Below, piece by piece: positions 26,726 through 34,741 of a stretch of DNA of 56,974 bases. The position numbers and the translations under genes were made by a program. Source of the DNA: Flavobacterium sp. A45. Its GTDB lineage: Bacteria; Bacteroidota; Bacteroidia; Flavobacteriales; Flavobacteriaceae. Below the pieces are notes generated by a model. The model was not told where the DNA came from. It saw only the letters and a program-made list of their open reading frames with translations, and did not search any database. The stretch spans positions 1 to 56,974 of the forward strand of contig NZ_MUNX01000148.1 in assembly GCF_002001005.1 (NCBI RefSeq). Direction: 5' to 3'. Numbering within the stretch: the stretch's first letter is position 1; every line of letters begins with the position of its first letter.

Positions 26726-28378
26726 ATGATAGAAACCACAGATCTTGTTATCAGTGTTTGTTACGTTATAGGAATCCTAATTATTGGATTGTCATACGGA
26801 ATACACCATAAAAGAAAGAGCAAAGAAAATGCAGCCAAAGAATATTTTCTTGCGGGAAAATCGTTAAAATGGCCATCGATTGGTTTGGCTTTGTTTGCCA
26901 CAAATATATCTACGGTGCATTTGGTGAGTCTTGCCCAAAGTGGTTTTGATTCTGGGTTGCTGAATGGTAACTTCGAATGGATGGCCGCTTTCACATTGAT
27001 ATTGTTGGCTTTGTTTTTTACTCCTTTTTACATAAAATCGGGGGTAGCTACATTGCCTGATTTTCTGGAGAGAAGATACGACCGTTCCAGCCGTGACTGG
27101 CTGGTCATTGTTTCAATAGTATCGGCTATTATCATTCATATTGCATTTTCGATGCTTGCTGGAGGTATAGTTTTAAAAACTTTATTTGGCGTTGATTTAT
27201 ACACAAGCGTCATAGTGATTTCTGTAATTACGGCTATATATACAATTGTTGGAGGTCTGAAAGCCGTTGTTGTGACGGAGTCCATTCAAACGGTAGTGCT
27301 GATAACGGGTGCCACAATTATAAGTTTTGCGGCCTATTTCAAAATGGGAGGTTGGCAGCCTATGGTCGATGTATTGCAATCCACAAACGAAATGGATAAA
27401 TTGTCTATGCTTCGTCCTCATGGAGATGCCAGCGGAATGCCTTGGTATGCCGTAATGTTGGGTTATCCTGTACTTGGAATATGGTATTGGTGTGCCGATC
27501 AGACAATTGTTCAGCGAGTATTAGGCGCAAAGGATGAAAATCATGCGAGAGTTGGACCTTTGTTTTGTGGGTTTATCAAAATATTGCCTGTTTTTATTTT
27601 CATTCTTCCGGGCTTATTTGCCTATACTTTGGCACAATCCGGGAAATTGGATATCAGTGCTTTGCAATCCATTGATGCAACTGGAAAAACAATAGTAAAC
27701 AGTAAAGGAATTTATACCTTGATGATTACACAATTATTGCCTACAGGATTGGTTGGTATTTTGGTGGCGGCATTGTTGTCGGGCTTGATGAGCCAGGTTT
27801 CTGGAGCCTTAAATTCGATTTCAACGATGTTTGGCTACGATATCTACAAACGCTATCGACCAAATACAAGCGATTTAAAATTGGTTCGCGTTGGTAAAAT
27901 AGCTGCGGCTGTTGCATTGGTTTTCTCTTTGATGCTATTGCCTTTGCTTAACAGGTATGAAAGTATTTTCAATGGATTGAATGATATTATTGCTCATATA
28001 GCTCCACCGATTACCTGCGTATTCCTTTTGGGAGTATTTTGGAAAAAAGCATCAGCCCAATCTGCGAAATTGACACTTTGGATTGGATCGGCATTGGGAG
28101 CGATTGTGTTCACTGTAAATAAAATATTTGTGGAGACTTCTATAGCTCAGGTTCCTTTTATGATGATGGCTTTTTATCTCTTTATGGCTTGTTTCGTTAT
28201 GCAGGTTATTTTCTCTTATGTGTATCCGGTTCAGCATACCAAGCAAAGCGAAAAACTATATTGGAAATCCTTTATGGAACCTTTGCAAAGTCCAGGCTGG
28301 AGTGGAATTGGAAATTATAAAACACTTTCGGCATTATTACTGCTTTTGATGGCTGGATTATTTTGGATTTTTAGATAG
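26726..28378 (+). CDS. SSS-family sodium:sugar symporter (SGLT-like)
   Basis: This is an inner-membrane sodium/solute symporter of 550 residues with about 13-14 predicted helices. SSS features include KEYFLAGKSLKWPSIGLALFA near helix 2, GMPWYAVMLGYPVLGIWYWC, ADQTIVQRVLGAK, and GLVGILVAALLSGLMSQVSGALNS. It resembles the bacterial SGLT group that carries hexoses. Between fuconate dehydratase and a sugar mutarotase, L-fucose is the likely cargo by context. No FucP-type fucose transporter is found in the window, so this is the best candidate for inner-membrane fucose entry. Confidence 0.88.
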   Translation: MIETTDLVISVCYVIGILIIGLSYGIHHKRKSKENAAKEYFLAGKSLKWPSIGLALFATNISTVHLVSLAQSGFDSGLLNGNFEWMAAFTLILLALFFTPFYIKSGVATLPDFLERRYDRSSRDWLVIVSIVSAIIIHIAFSMLAGGIVLKTLFGVDLYTSVIVISVITAIYTIVGGLKAVVVTESIQTVVLITGATIISFAAYFKMGGWQPMVDVLQSTNEMDKLSMLRPHGDASGMPWYAVMLGYPVLGIWYWCADQTIVQRVLGAKDENHARVGPLFCGFIKILPVFIFILPGLFAYTLAQSGKLDISALQSIDATGKTIVNSKGIYTLMITQLLPTGLVGILVAALLSGLMSQVSGALNSISTMFGYDIYKRYRPNTSDLKLVRVGKIAAAVALVFSLMLLPLLNRYESIFNGLNDIIAHIAPPITCVFLLGVFWKKASAQSAKLTLWIGSALGAIVFTVNKIFVETSIAQVPFMMMAFYLFMACFVMQVIFSYVYPVQHTKQSEKLYWKSFMEPLQSPGWSGIGNYKTLSALLLLLMAGLFWIFR

Positions 28379-28397
28379 TGAAAAAAATAGAAGCAGT

Positions 28398-28826
28398 ATG
28401 AAAAAAATAAATAGTGCCATAATGATAATGTTCCTTCTGGCTTTGATCAGTTGTCAGGAAGTGAATAAGGAAGAATCAGCTCAGGCAATTAAACGTGTGG
28501 GAAGTATCACCGGAATAAAGTCAGATAAAATAGAATATTATAAGAAACTGCACGCAAAAGCATGGCCAGGTGTTCTTAAAAAATTAAAGGAATGTAACAT
28601 TCGAAATTACTCGATATACCTTCAAAAGATTGAAAATAAGCATTATTTGTTCAGTTATTTTGAATATACCGGTGTTGATTTTGATAAAGACATGAAAAAA
28701 ATGGCTGCCGATAGGATTACGAAACGCTGGTGGAAAGAGACTGATCCAACACAAAATCCTTTGCCGGAAGCAGCGAGTAAAAAACAAGTATGGACCAACA
28801 TGGAAGAAGTATTCCACACTAATTAA
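28398..28826 (+). CDS. RhaM-type sugar mutarotase as a predicted lipoprotein
   Basis: This 142-residue protein belongs to the L-rhamnose mutarotase (RhaM, COG3254) family, which also includes L-fucose mutarotases of oxidative fucose pathways. Key positions are the catalytic histidine at His52 (KLHAKAWPGV), RNYSIYLQ, and the RWWKETDP tail. Mutarotases interconvert alpha and beta pyranose forms. Unusually, it begins with a lipoprotein signal (MIMFLLALISC, Cys19), which would place it outside the cytoplasm, whereas RhaM is usually cytoplasmic. It follows the symporter by 19 bp and precedes the SDR gene. L-fucose as substrate is inferred from the neighbours. Confidence 0.82.
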   Translation: MKKINSAIMIMFLLALISCQEVNKEESAQAIKRVGSITGIKSDKIEYYKKLHAKAWPGVLKKLKECNIRNYSIYLQKIENKHYLFSYFEYTGVDFDKDMKKMAADRITKRWWKETDPTQNPLPEAASKKQVWTNMEEVFHTN

Positions 28827-28851
28827 AAAGTTTTAAAACATTAACTTTCTT

Positions 28852-29622
28852 ATGCAACTACTAGCAAATAAGATTATATTTCTTACAGGAGGATCAATGG
28901 GAATTGGTTTGGAATGTGCCAAAAAATATGCCGAAGCAGGCGCCAAAGTTGTGATTATGGCCAATGATGAGACTTCCTTGGTTGAATCAATGAAAATATT
29001 GGGGGATGGGCATGGTTCTTTTTTGGGAGATGTTTCCAATTCTTCTGATGTGGAAAATGCGATTCAACATACTTTGAATCAATATGGTAAGATTGATGTT
29101 ATTCACAATAATGCGGGTATTGCTAGCCCCTCAAAACCTTTGGATGAAACTGATGAATACGAATGGAATAAACTTTTTGATGTGAATCTTAAAGGTGTTT
29201 TTTTTACCACTCGATTTGGTTTGGAAGCTTTAAAACAAACACAAGGATGTATATTAAACACCAGTAGTATCGTTGGAGAAATTGGGCAAGAGAACCATGC
29301 CGTTTATACTGCTACAAAAGGTGCGTTGAATTCGCTTACAAAATCGATGGCTCTTGATTATGCAAAATATAAAATAAGGGTTAACGCAGTAGCACCAGCA
29401 GGAGTTTGGACACCTATGTTACGAGAATGGGGAAGTGAACAAAAGGATGCAGCTAAAATAGAAAAATATCTGGACGATATTCATGTTTTGGGCTATTGTC
29501 CAGAAGGTGATGTTATTGGAGACGCCTGTGTGTTTATTGTTTCTGATAAAGCCAGATTTATTACTGGTAATATTATGCCAGTAAGCGGAGGTGCAGAGTT
29601 GGGATATAGACGATTTGAGTAA
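28852..29622 (+). CDS. SDR oxidoreductase, probable L-fucose or 2-keto-3-deoxy-L-fuconate dehydrogenase
   Basis: This 256-residue classical short-chain dehydrogenase has the cofactor motif TGGSMGIG, NNAG, catalytic Ser in NTSSIVG, and Tyr152-x-x-x-Lys156 (YTATK). The cofactor is probably NAD+. The oxidative fucose pathway needs two dehydrogenation steps: L-fucose to its lactone, and 2-keto-3-deoxy-L-fuconate to the 2,4-diketo acid. Both are done by SDR enzymes in known systems. I cannot tell which step this protein does, or whether it does both. The long gene upstream list (mutarotase, symporter, dehydratase) places it firmly in the fucose operon. Confidence 0.85.
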   Translation: MQLLANKIIFLTGGSMGIGLECAKKYAEAGAKVVIMANDETSLVESMKILGDGHGSFLGDVSNSSDVENAIQHTLNQYGKIDVIHNNAGIASPSKPLDETDEYEWNKLFDVNLKGVFFTTRFGLEALKQTQGCILNTSSIVGEIGQENHAVYTATKGALNSLTKSMALDYAKYKIRVNAVAPAGVWTPMLREWGSEQKDAAKIEKYLDDIHVLGYCPEGDVIGDACVFIVSDKARFITGNIMPVSGGAELGYRRFE

Positions 29623-29676
29623 CACATTCAAGAATTTGGTCAGTTTGACAAATAAGTTTTAATAATTAAAGATAGT

Positions 29677-30834
29677 ATGAGAAATCTAAAATTTATTATA
29701 GCATTCTTTTTGATGCATTGTGTCGTATCTGCCCAAGATGATTTGGATTTTCAAAAATTAATTGGACAGGTAGATAGCTCGGAATTTTTTTCGTCTCCGG
29801 ATTATTATACTTGGTGCAGCAGTGTTGTGAAAGGGGAAGACGCTAAATATTATATGTTTTATTCCCGTTGGTTGCACGGAAACAGAATTGAAACCGATGA
29901 CCCTATGAATTATATTTTTAATGGGTTCAGTGGATGGTGCAAGTATTCTGAGATAGCATTGGCGGTAGCCGATAAAATTGATGGCCCCTATAAATATGTG
30001 ACTACCGTATTGAAATCCAAAGGCCCGAACAGTAGCGACTGGGATAAATTTACTTTCCATAATCCGCAAGTTCGAAAATTCAAGAATACATATTACTTGT
30101 ATTATATCTCAAATTCGTATGATCCAACTCTGTTTGAGAATGATACCAAGAAAACTAAGGATTGGGCGCATTGGCTAAAATACAATTGTACACAAAAGAT
30201 TGGTGTTATTAAGGCAAATCGTATATCGGATTTTATCAAGGGAAAATATATTAAACCCAAAGATCCGTTAATGCAGCCAGATAATGTGAAGACATTTGAA
30301 GTGGCAACAAATCCAACTGTTACCCAAGGTCATGACGGTAGGTATTACATGATGTTTAAATCACGTAAACCCAATGTGGGGAATATGACTTTTTGGATGG
30401 CTGTAAGCGATAAGCCAGATGGGAAATTTACCATCATGAGTGATGTGTTTACCAATGCGGATATGGCCTGTGAAGATCCGTGTATGTGGTTCGACAAAAA
30501 AAGAAAAAGATATTATGCTGCTGTTAAATATTATTCCAACAGTAAAAAATTAGTACCACAGTTTGGCGCATTGGCACTTATTACATCGGAAGATGGAGTG
30601 AATTGGCAAGGAGCCAAAAATCCTTTGATTTCAATGCGTGAGCTAAAAACCAAAGACGGAAATATTGAATTGTCACACTTGGAACGTCCTTTTGTTTATA
30701 TGGATGAAAAAGGACAACCTGCTGCATTATTTGCGGCTGCAACAATAAAAGAACCTTCAAAAGGAGGGGAGCATCCAACATCAGAATATAATTCTTTTGT
30801 GGTTTGTTTTAAATTGAATGAAAATAAAAAATAG
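29677..30834 (+). CDS. Secreted five-bladed beta-propeller glycoside hydrolase-like protein
   Basis: This 385-residue exported protein has a signal peptide ending near VSAQDD (residue 20). Repeated strand patterns (AKYYMFYSRW, NTYYLYYISN, GRYYMMFKSR, KRYYAAVKYY) are typical of the GH43/GH32/GH62/GH68-like five-bladed propeller fold. Candidate acidic catalytic residues lie in SSPDYYTW, FHNPQVRKF, CEDPCMWFD and LERPFVYMD. I cannot place it in a numbered GH family. It sits between the fucose dehydrogenase and a GH20 gene and ends 2 nt before the latter, so it is in the same operon and should act on the same glycan. Confidence 0.7.
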   Translation: MRNLKFIIAFFLMHCVVSAQDDLDFQKLIGQVDSSEFFSSPDYYTWCSSVVKGEDAKYYMFYSRWLHGNRIETDDPMNYIFNGFSGWCKYSEIALAVADKIDGPYKYVTTVLKSKGPNSSDWDKFTFHNPQVRKFKNTYYLYYISNSYDPTLFENDTKKTKDWAHWLKYNCTQKIGVIKANRISDFIKGKYIKPKDPLMQPDNVKTFEVATNPTVTQGHDGRYYMMFKSRKPNVGNMTFWMAVSDKPDGKFTIMSDVFTNADMACEDPCMWFDKKRKRYYAAVKYYSNSKKLVPQFGALALITSEDGVNWQGAKNPLISMRELKTKDGNIELSHLERPFVYMDEKGQPAALFAAATIKEPSKGGEHPTSEYNSFVVCFKLNENKK

Positions 30835-30836
30835 AA

Positions 30837-33185
30837 ATGAAGAAAGGAGTTCTTGTTATTGGATTGTTGTTTACCCTACTTATTCAGGCGCAACAATCAG
30901 TGAATATTATACCACAACCTTTAAGTTTAAAAATAAACAAAGGAAGTTTTGTCATAGATGCCAAGACAACTATTGAAGCTTCAACTTCCAATAAAGAAGT
31001 ACAAAAAGTAGCATTGTTTTTTGAAAATTATGTAAATAATGTTTCCAAGGTTAAAATCAAAAATACTGCCGGTAAGAGTGCTAAAAAAATCAGTTTTTTG
31101 ATTGAAAAAAACAATGAATTGGGTGATGAGGGCTATACCATAAACGTTTCTCCAGAAGCTGTTGTCGTTAAAGCAAACAGTTCAAAAGGATTGTTTTACG
31201 GGATGCAGTCATTGGTTCAAACCTTGCTTTTGGCTAAAGGAAATGATTTGGTTCAGATTCCTGCTATGGAGGTAAAAGATTATCCACGTTTTCAATGGAG
31301 AGGGGTGATGCTTGATGTTTGCCGTTATTTTTTGACCGTGGACATGATGAAAGAATACCTCGATTTGATGGCAACTTATAAAATGAATGTACTTCATTGG
31401 CATTTGACTGAAGATCAAGGTTGGAGAATTGAGATTAAAAAATATCCTAGATTGACAGAGATTGGTTCTGTACGAAATGGAACTATTATTGGGAGATATC
31501 CCGGTAAAGGAAATACAAATACACCCGTTGGAGGTTTTTATACACAAGAGCAGGTGAAAGAATTGGTTAAATATGCCTCGGACAGAGCAATAACCATTAT
31601 TCCTGAAATAGAAATGCCAGGTCATAGTAGTGCTGCCATAGCGGCTTATCCGGAATTGAGTTGTTTTCCTAAGGAAAGGACTAAATTTAGGGACACTATT
31701 TTTTCATTGAAATCCAGAAAAGAACTTTCAGAAGGCAGAATCAAATTTGTTCAGGAAACCTGGGGTGTTTTTGAGGATGTTTATGCTCCTACGGAATATA
31801 CTTTTAAGTTTTTGGAAGATGTAATTGATGAGATTTTACCTTTATTTCCTTCGAAATATATTCATATTGGAGGTGACGAATGCCCTAAGGATGCGTGGAA
31901 AAGAAGTGAATTTTGCCAGAATTTAATCAAGGAAAAAGGTTTAAAGGACGAACACGGATTGCAAAGTTATTTCATCACCCGAATGGAGAAATACATTAAC
32001 TCAAAAGGTAAATCCATAATTGGTTGGGATGAAATTTTAGAAGGCGGTTTGGCACCAAATGCTACCGTGATGAGTTGGAGAGGTGAAAAAGGAGGAATCG
32101 AAGCGGCAAAATTAAATCACAATGTGATTATGACACCTGGAGATCCTGTTTATTTGAACCGTCCTCAAGGAGATCCAGAAACGGAGCCTATCGGAGGATG
32201 GGGTGTTAATACCTTGAAAAAAGTGTATGCCTATGAACCTATTCCTGCTGAGTTAAGCGCAGATCAAGCAAAATACGTTTTGGGCTCCCAAGGGAATTTT
32301 TGGACAGAATATATTCCGACCTACCAACATTTGCAATATATGACACTTCCTCGTCTGCTTGCTTTATCAGAAGCGTTATGGTCTCCAAAAGACAAACGTG
32401 ATTGGAAAGATTTTAGACAGCGTTTGAATCCGCATTTCAAAAGTTTTGAGAAAAAGGGATTGAAATATTCAAGAGGAGATTTTAGAACAGAAATAAAGAC
32501 AGCCATAGTAGACAATGTTTTATCTATAATGCTTGAGACCGAAAATCCAGATACAGTGATTTATTACACTACGGACGGAACTGTTCCTACAACTGTTAGC
32601 CTGAAATATGCGAAACCAATTGCTATAGACAAATCAATTACAATCAAGGCTATTACAGTTTTGGACGGTAAAGTGATGACTCTAAAACCTGCTGAGCAAT
32701 CTTTTGTTTATAATAAGGCTTTAGGAAAAACAGTAAAATATGAAAAAAAATACAGCAGTTCATATAAAGCTAGTGGAGAAAATGCTCTGATTGACGGAAT
32801 TAAAGGGACAAAAGATATTACCAAAAACTGGCACGGTTTTCAAGGGAACGACATAGTGGCGACAGTTGATTTGGGTAACGGAATTATGGCGAACACTATT
32901 TCATTGGGTTGCATCCAAAATTGGGCAAAGTGGGTATTTTTACCACAGTGGGTGAAATTTGAAGTATCGGAGGATGGAGTTAATTTCAAAGAAATAAAAA
33001 CGATTGAAAATACAGTCGCTCCGACCGATAAAGAAGTTGTCTTGAAAGAATTTAAAGTTGAAATGCCACAGCAGAAAATTAAAATAGTGCGTGTTACAGC
33101 CAAAAATTTAGGGGATACACCAACAGGTCATACAGAAGAAAAGCAAAAGCCTTGGCTTTTTGCCGATGAAATTTTGATTAATTAA
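30837..33185 (+). CDS. GH20 beta-N-acetylhexosaminidase with C-terminal accessory domains
   Basis: This 782-residue exported exo-beta-hexosaminidase has a signal peptide (VIGLLFTLLIQAQQ), a GH20b N-terminal domain at about 22-140, and a GH20 barrel at about 145-500. The catalytic Asp347-Glu348 pair lies in HIGGDECPKDAW. After the barrel come a chitobiase-type C-terminal module (about 550-625, VIYYTTDGTVPT) and an F5/8C-like sandwich (about 640-782). GH20 enzymes remove terminal GlcNAc or GalNAc by substrate-assisted catalysis. The catalytic part is strongly similar to the shorter GH20 at 45755. It starts 2 nt after the propeller gene and lies 14 nt before a sulfatase. Confidence 0.93.
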   Translation: MKKGVLVIGLLFTLLIQAQQSVNIIPQPLSLKINKGSFVIDAKTTIEASTSNKEVQKVALFFENYVNNVSKVKIKNTAGKSAKKISFLIEKNNELGDEGYTINVSPEAVVVKANSSKGLFYGMQSLVQTLLLAKGNDLVQIPAMEVKDYPRFQWRGVMLDVCRYFLTVDMMKEYLDLMATYKMNVLHWHLTEDQGWRIEIKKYPRLTEIGSVRNGTIIGRYPGKGNTNTPVGGFYTQEQVKELVKYASDRAITIIPEIEMPGHSSAAIAAYPELSCFPKERTKFRDTIFSLKSRKELSEGRIKFVQETWGVFEDVYAPTEYTFKFLEDVIDEILPLFPSKYIHIGGDECPKDAWKRSEFCQNLIKEKGLKDEHGLQSYFITRMEKYINSKGKSIIGWDEILEGGLAPNATVMSWRGEKGGIEAAKLNHNVIMTPGDPVYLNRPQGDPETEPIGGWGVNTLKKVYAYEPIPAELSADQAKYVLGSQGNFWTEYIPTYQHLQYMTLPRLLALSEALWSPKDKRDWKDFRQRLNPHFKSFEKKGLKYSRGDFRTEIKTAIVDNVLSIMLETENPDTVIYYTTDGTVPTTVSLKYAKPIAIDKSITIKAITVLDGKVMTLKPAEQSFVYNKALGKTVKYEKKYSSSYKASGENALIDGIKGTKDITKNWHGFQGNDIVATVDLGNGIMANTISLGCIQNWAKWVFLPQWVKFEVSEDGVNFKEIKTIENTVAPTDKEVVLKEFKVEMPQQKIKIVRVTAKNLGDTPTGHTEEKQKPWLFADEILIN

Positions 33186-33199
33186 ATTTTGAAATAGAT

Positions 33200-34669
33200 A
33201 TGATTCGATTTAATAAAAAGATTGTTTTTATGTTAATTGCCTTTTTGGGAATGATGACGATTCATGCCCAAAAAGTGAAAGCTAGCAATAATAAACCCAA
33301 TGTAATTGTCATTTTAATGGATGATATGGGTTATGCCGATACAAAACCATACGGGAGTGTAGGATATGAAACGCCAAACTTTGATAAATTGGCTAATGAG
33401 GGAATGCGTTTTACACATTTTTATGCAGCTCAAGCGGTTTGTACAGCTTCGAGAGCAGCTTTATTAACAGGATGTTATCCTACCAGACTTGGTGTAGGAT
33501 TTGCGTTGGCACCTTGGGACAAAACGGCATTGAATCCAAAAGAAGAGACAATAGCTTCGGTATTGAAAAATGAGGGGTATGTAACAGGAATGTTAGGAAA
33601 ATGGCATTTAGGATCAAAAGCACCTTTTCTTCCAACTCATTATGGTTTTGATACTTTTTACGGTATTCCGTATTCACACGACTACTGGCCAGTGGATTAT
33701 AAAGGGAATCCGGTTCCGAAAGGCACACCAAATGATTGGCGAGGCAATTGCCCAGTACTTCCGATTTATGAAGGTGATACACAAGTGGGAACTATACCTA
33801 CTTTAGAGGAAGCTTCGCAGCTTACAACAACACTTACCGAAAAAGCAGAACAGTTTATAACTAAAAACAAGAATAAGCCTTTCTTCTTGTATTTGGCTCA
33901 TCCTTTGCCACATGTGCCGTTGGCTGTTTCTTCTAAATTTAAAGGGAAGTCGGGCGCAGGACTATATGGAGATGTCATTAGTGAAATTGACTGGTCAATC
34001 GGAGAAATAATGAAAACTCTGAAAAAGAACGGAATCGATAAAAATACGTTGCTAATCGTAACCAGTGACAATGGCCCTTGGCTTTCTTACGGAAATCATG
34101 GAGGATCCACTGGAGGTTTAAGAGAAGGAAAAGGAACCGCCTGGGATGGGGGAACGAGAGTGCCATGTTATATTAGCTGGCCAGGAAAGATTGCTCCGGG
34201 ATCGGTATCCAATCAGTTGATGACCAACATGGATATTTTGCCAACAATTGTTGCTGCAACAAAGGCACATTTGCCAAAAGAGAAAATTGACGGTCTTGAT
34301 TTTTTACCTTTATTAACAGGTAAAACCAATAAATCCCCTAGAGATTTGTTTTATGTGTATTATGATCTCAACAATTTAAAAGTGATACGATACAAAACAT
34401 GGGAGTTAGTACTGCCACATAACTCACAGGCATATAGTCAGGCTCTGCCGGGAAAAGACGGAACTCCCGGAAAAGTGCCTCATGTAAATGTACCAATGGC
34501 ATTATATGACCTTATCCACGATCCTGGAACGATACAAGACGTACAAAGTCAGTATCCTGAAGTGGTGGAAGAAATTATGAAATATGCAGAATTGGCTAGA
34601 GAGGATATGGGAGATGCGCTTACCAAACGCATAGGAAAAAACAATCGTCAGCCTGCCAAAATGCAATAA
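33200..34669 (+). CDS. Secreted sulfatase (S1 family, arylsulfatase A-like)
   Basis: This 489-residue exported sulfatase has a signal peptide (FMLIAFLGMMTIHAQ). The formylglycine site is Cys81 in VCTASRAALLTG, which fits C-x-A-x-R and needs a maturase not encoded here. Metal ligands are seen in LMDDMGYAD and VTSDNGPW, and GKWHLGS is the usual active-site loop. The full alkaline-phosphatase-like fold is present. It would remove sulfate from a glycan before or after hexosaminidase and fucosidase action. The sulfatase subfamily and the exact sulfated position cannot be decided from sequence alone. Confidence 0.92.
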   Translation: MIRFNKKIVFMLIAFLGMMTIHAQKVKASNNKPNVIVILMDDMGYADTKPYGSVGYETPNFDKLANEGMRFTHFYAAQAVCTASRAALLTGCYPTRLGVGFALAPWDKTALNPKEETIASVLKNEGYVTGMLGKWHLGSKAPFLPTHYGFDTFYGIPYSHDYWPVDYKGNPVPKGTPNDWRGNCPVLPIYEGDTQVGTIPTLEEASQLTTTLTEKAEQFITKNKNKPFFLYLAHPLPHVPLAVSSKFKGKSGAGLYGDVISEIDWSIGEIMKTLKKNGIDKNTLLIVTSDNGPWLSYGNHGGSTGGLREGKGTAWDGGTRVPCYISWPGKIAPGSVSNQLMTNMDILPTIVAATKAHLPKEKIDGLDFLPLLTGKTNKSPRDLFYVYYDLNNLKVIRYKTWELVLPHNSQAYSQALPGKDGTPGKVPHVNVPMALYDLIHDPGTIQDVQSQYPEVVEEIMKYAELAREDMGDALTKRIGKNNRQPAKMQ

Positions 34670-34741
34670 GAGCCCGAATTATTCTTTTAAAAAAAGGTTT
34701 TGAATAAAAAATAGTTGCTTGTTATAATACAATTTAAAAAA

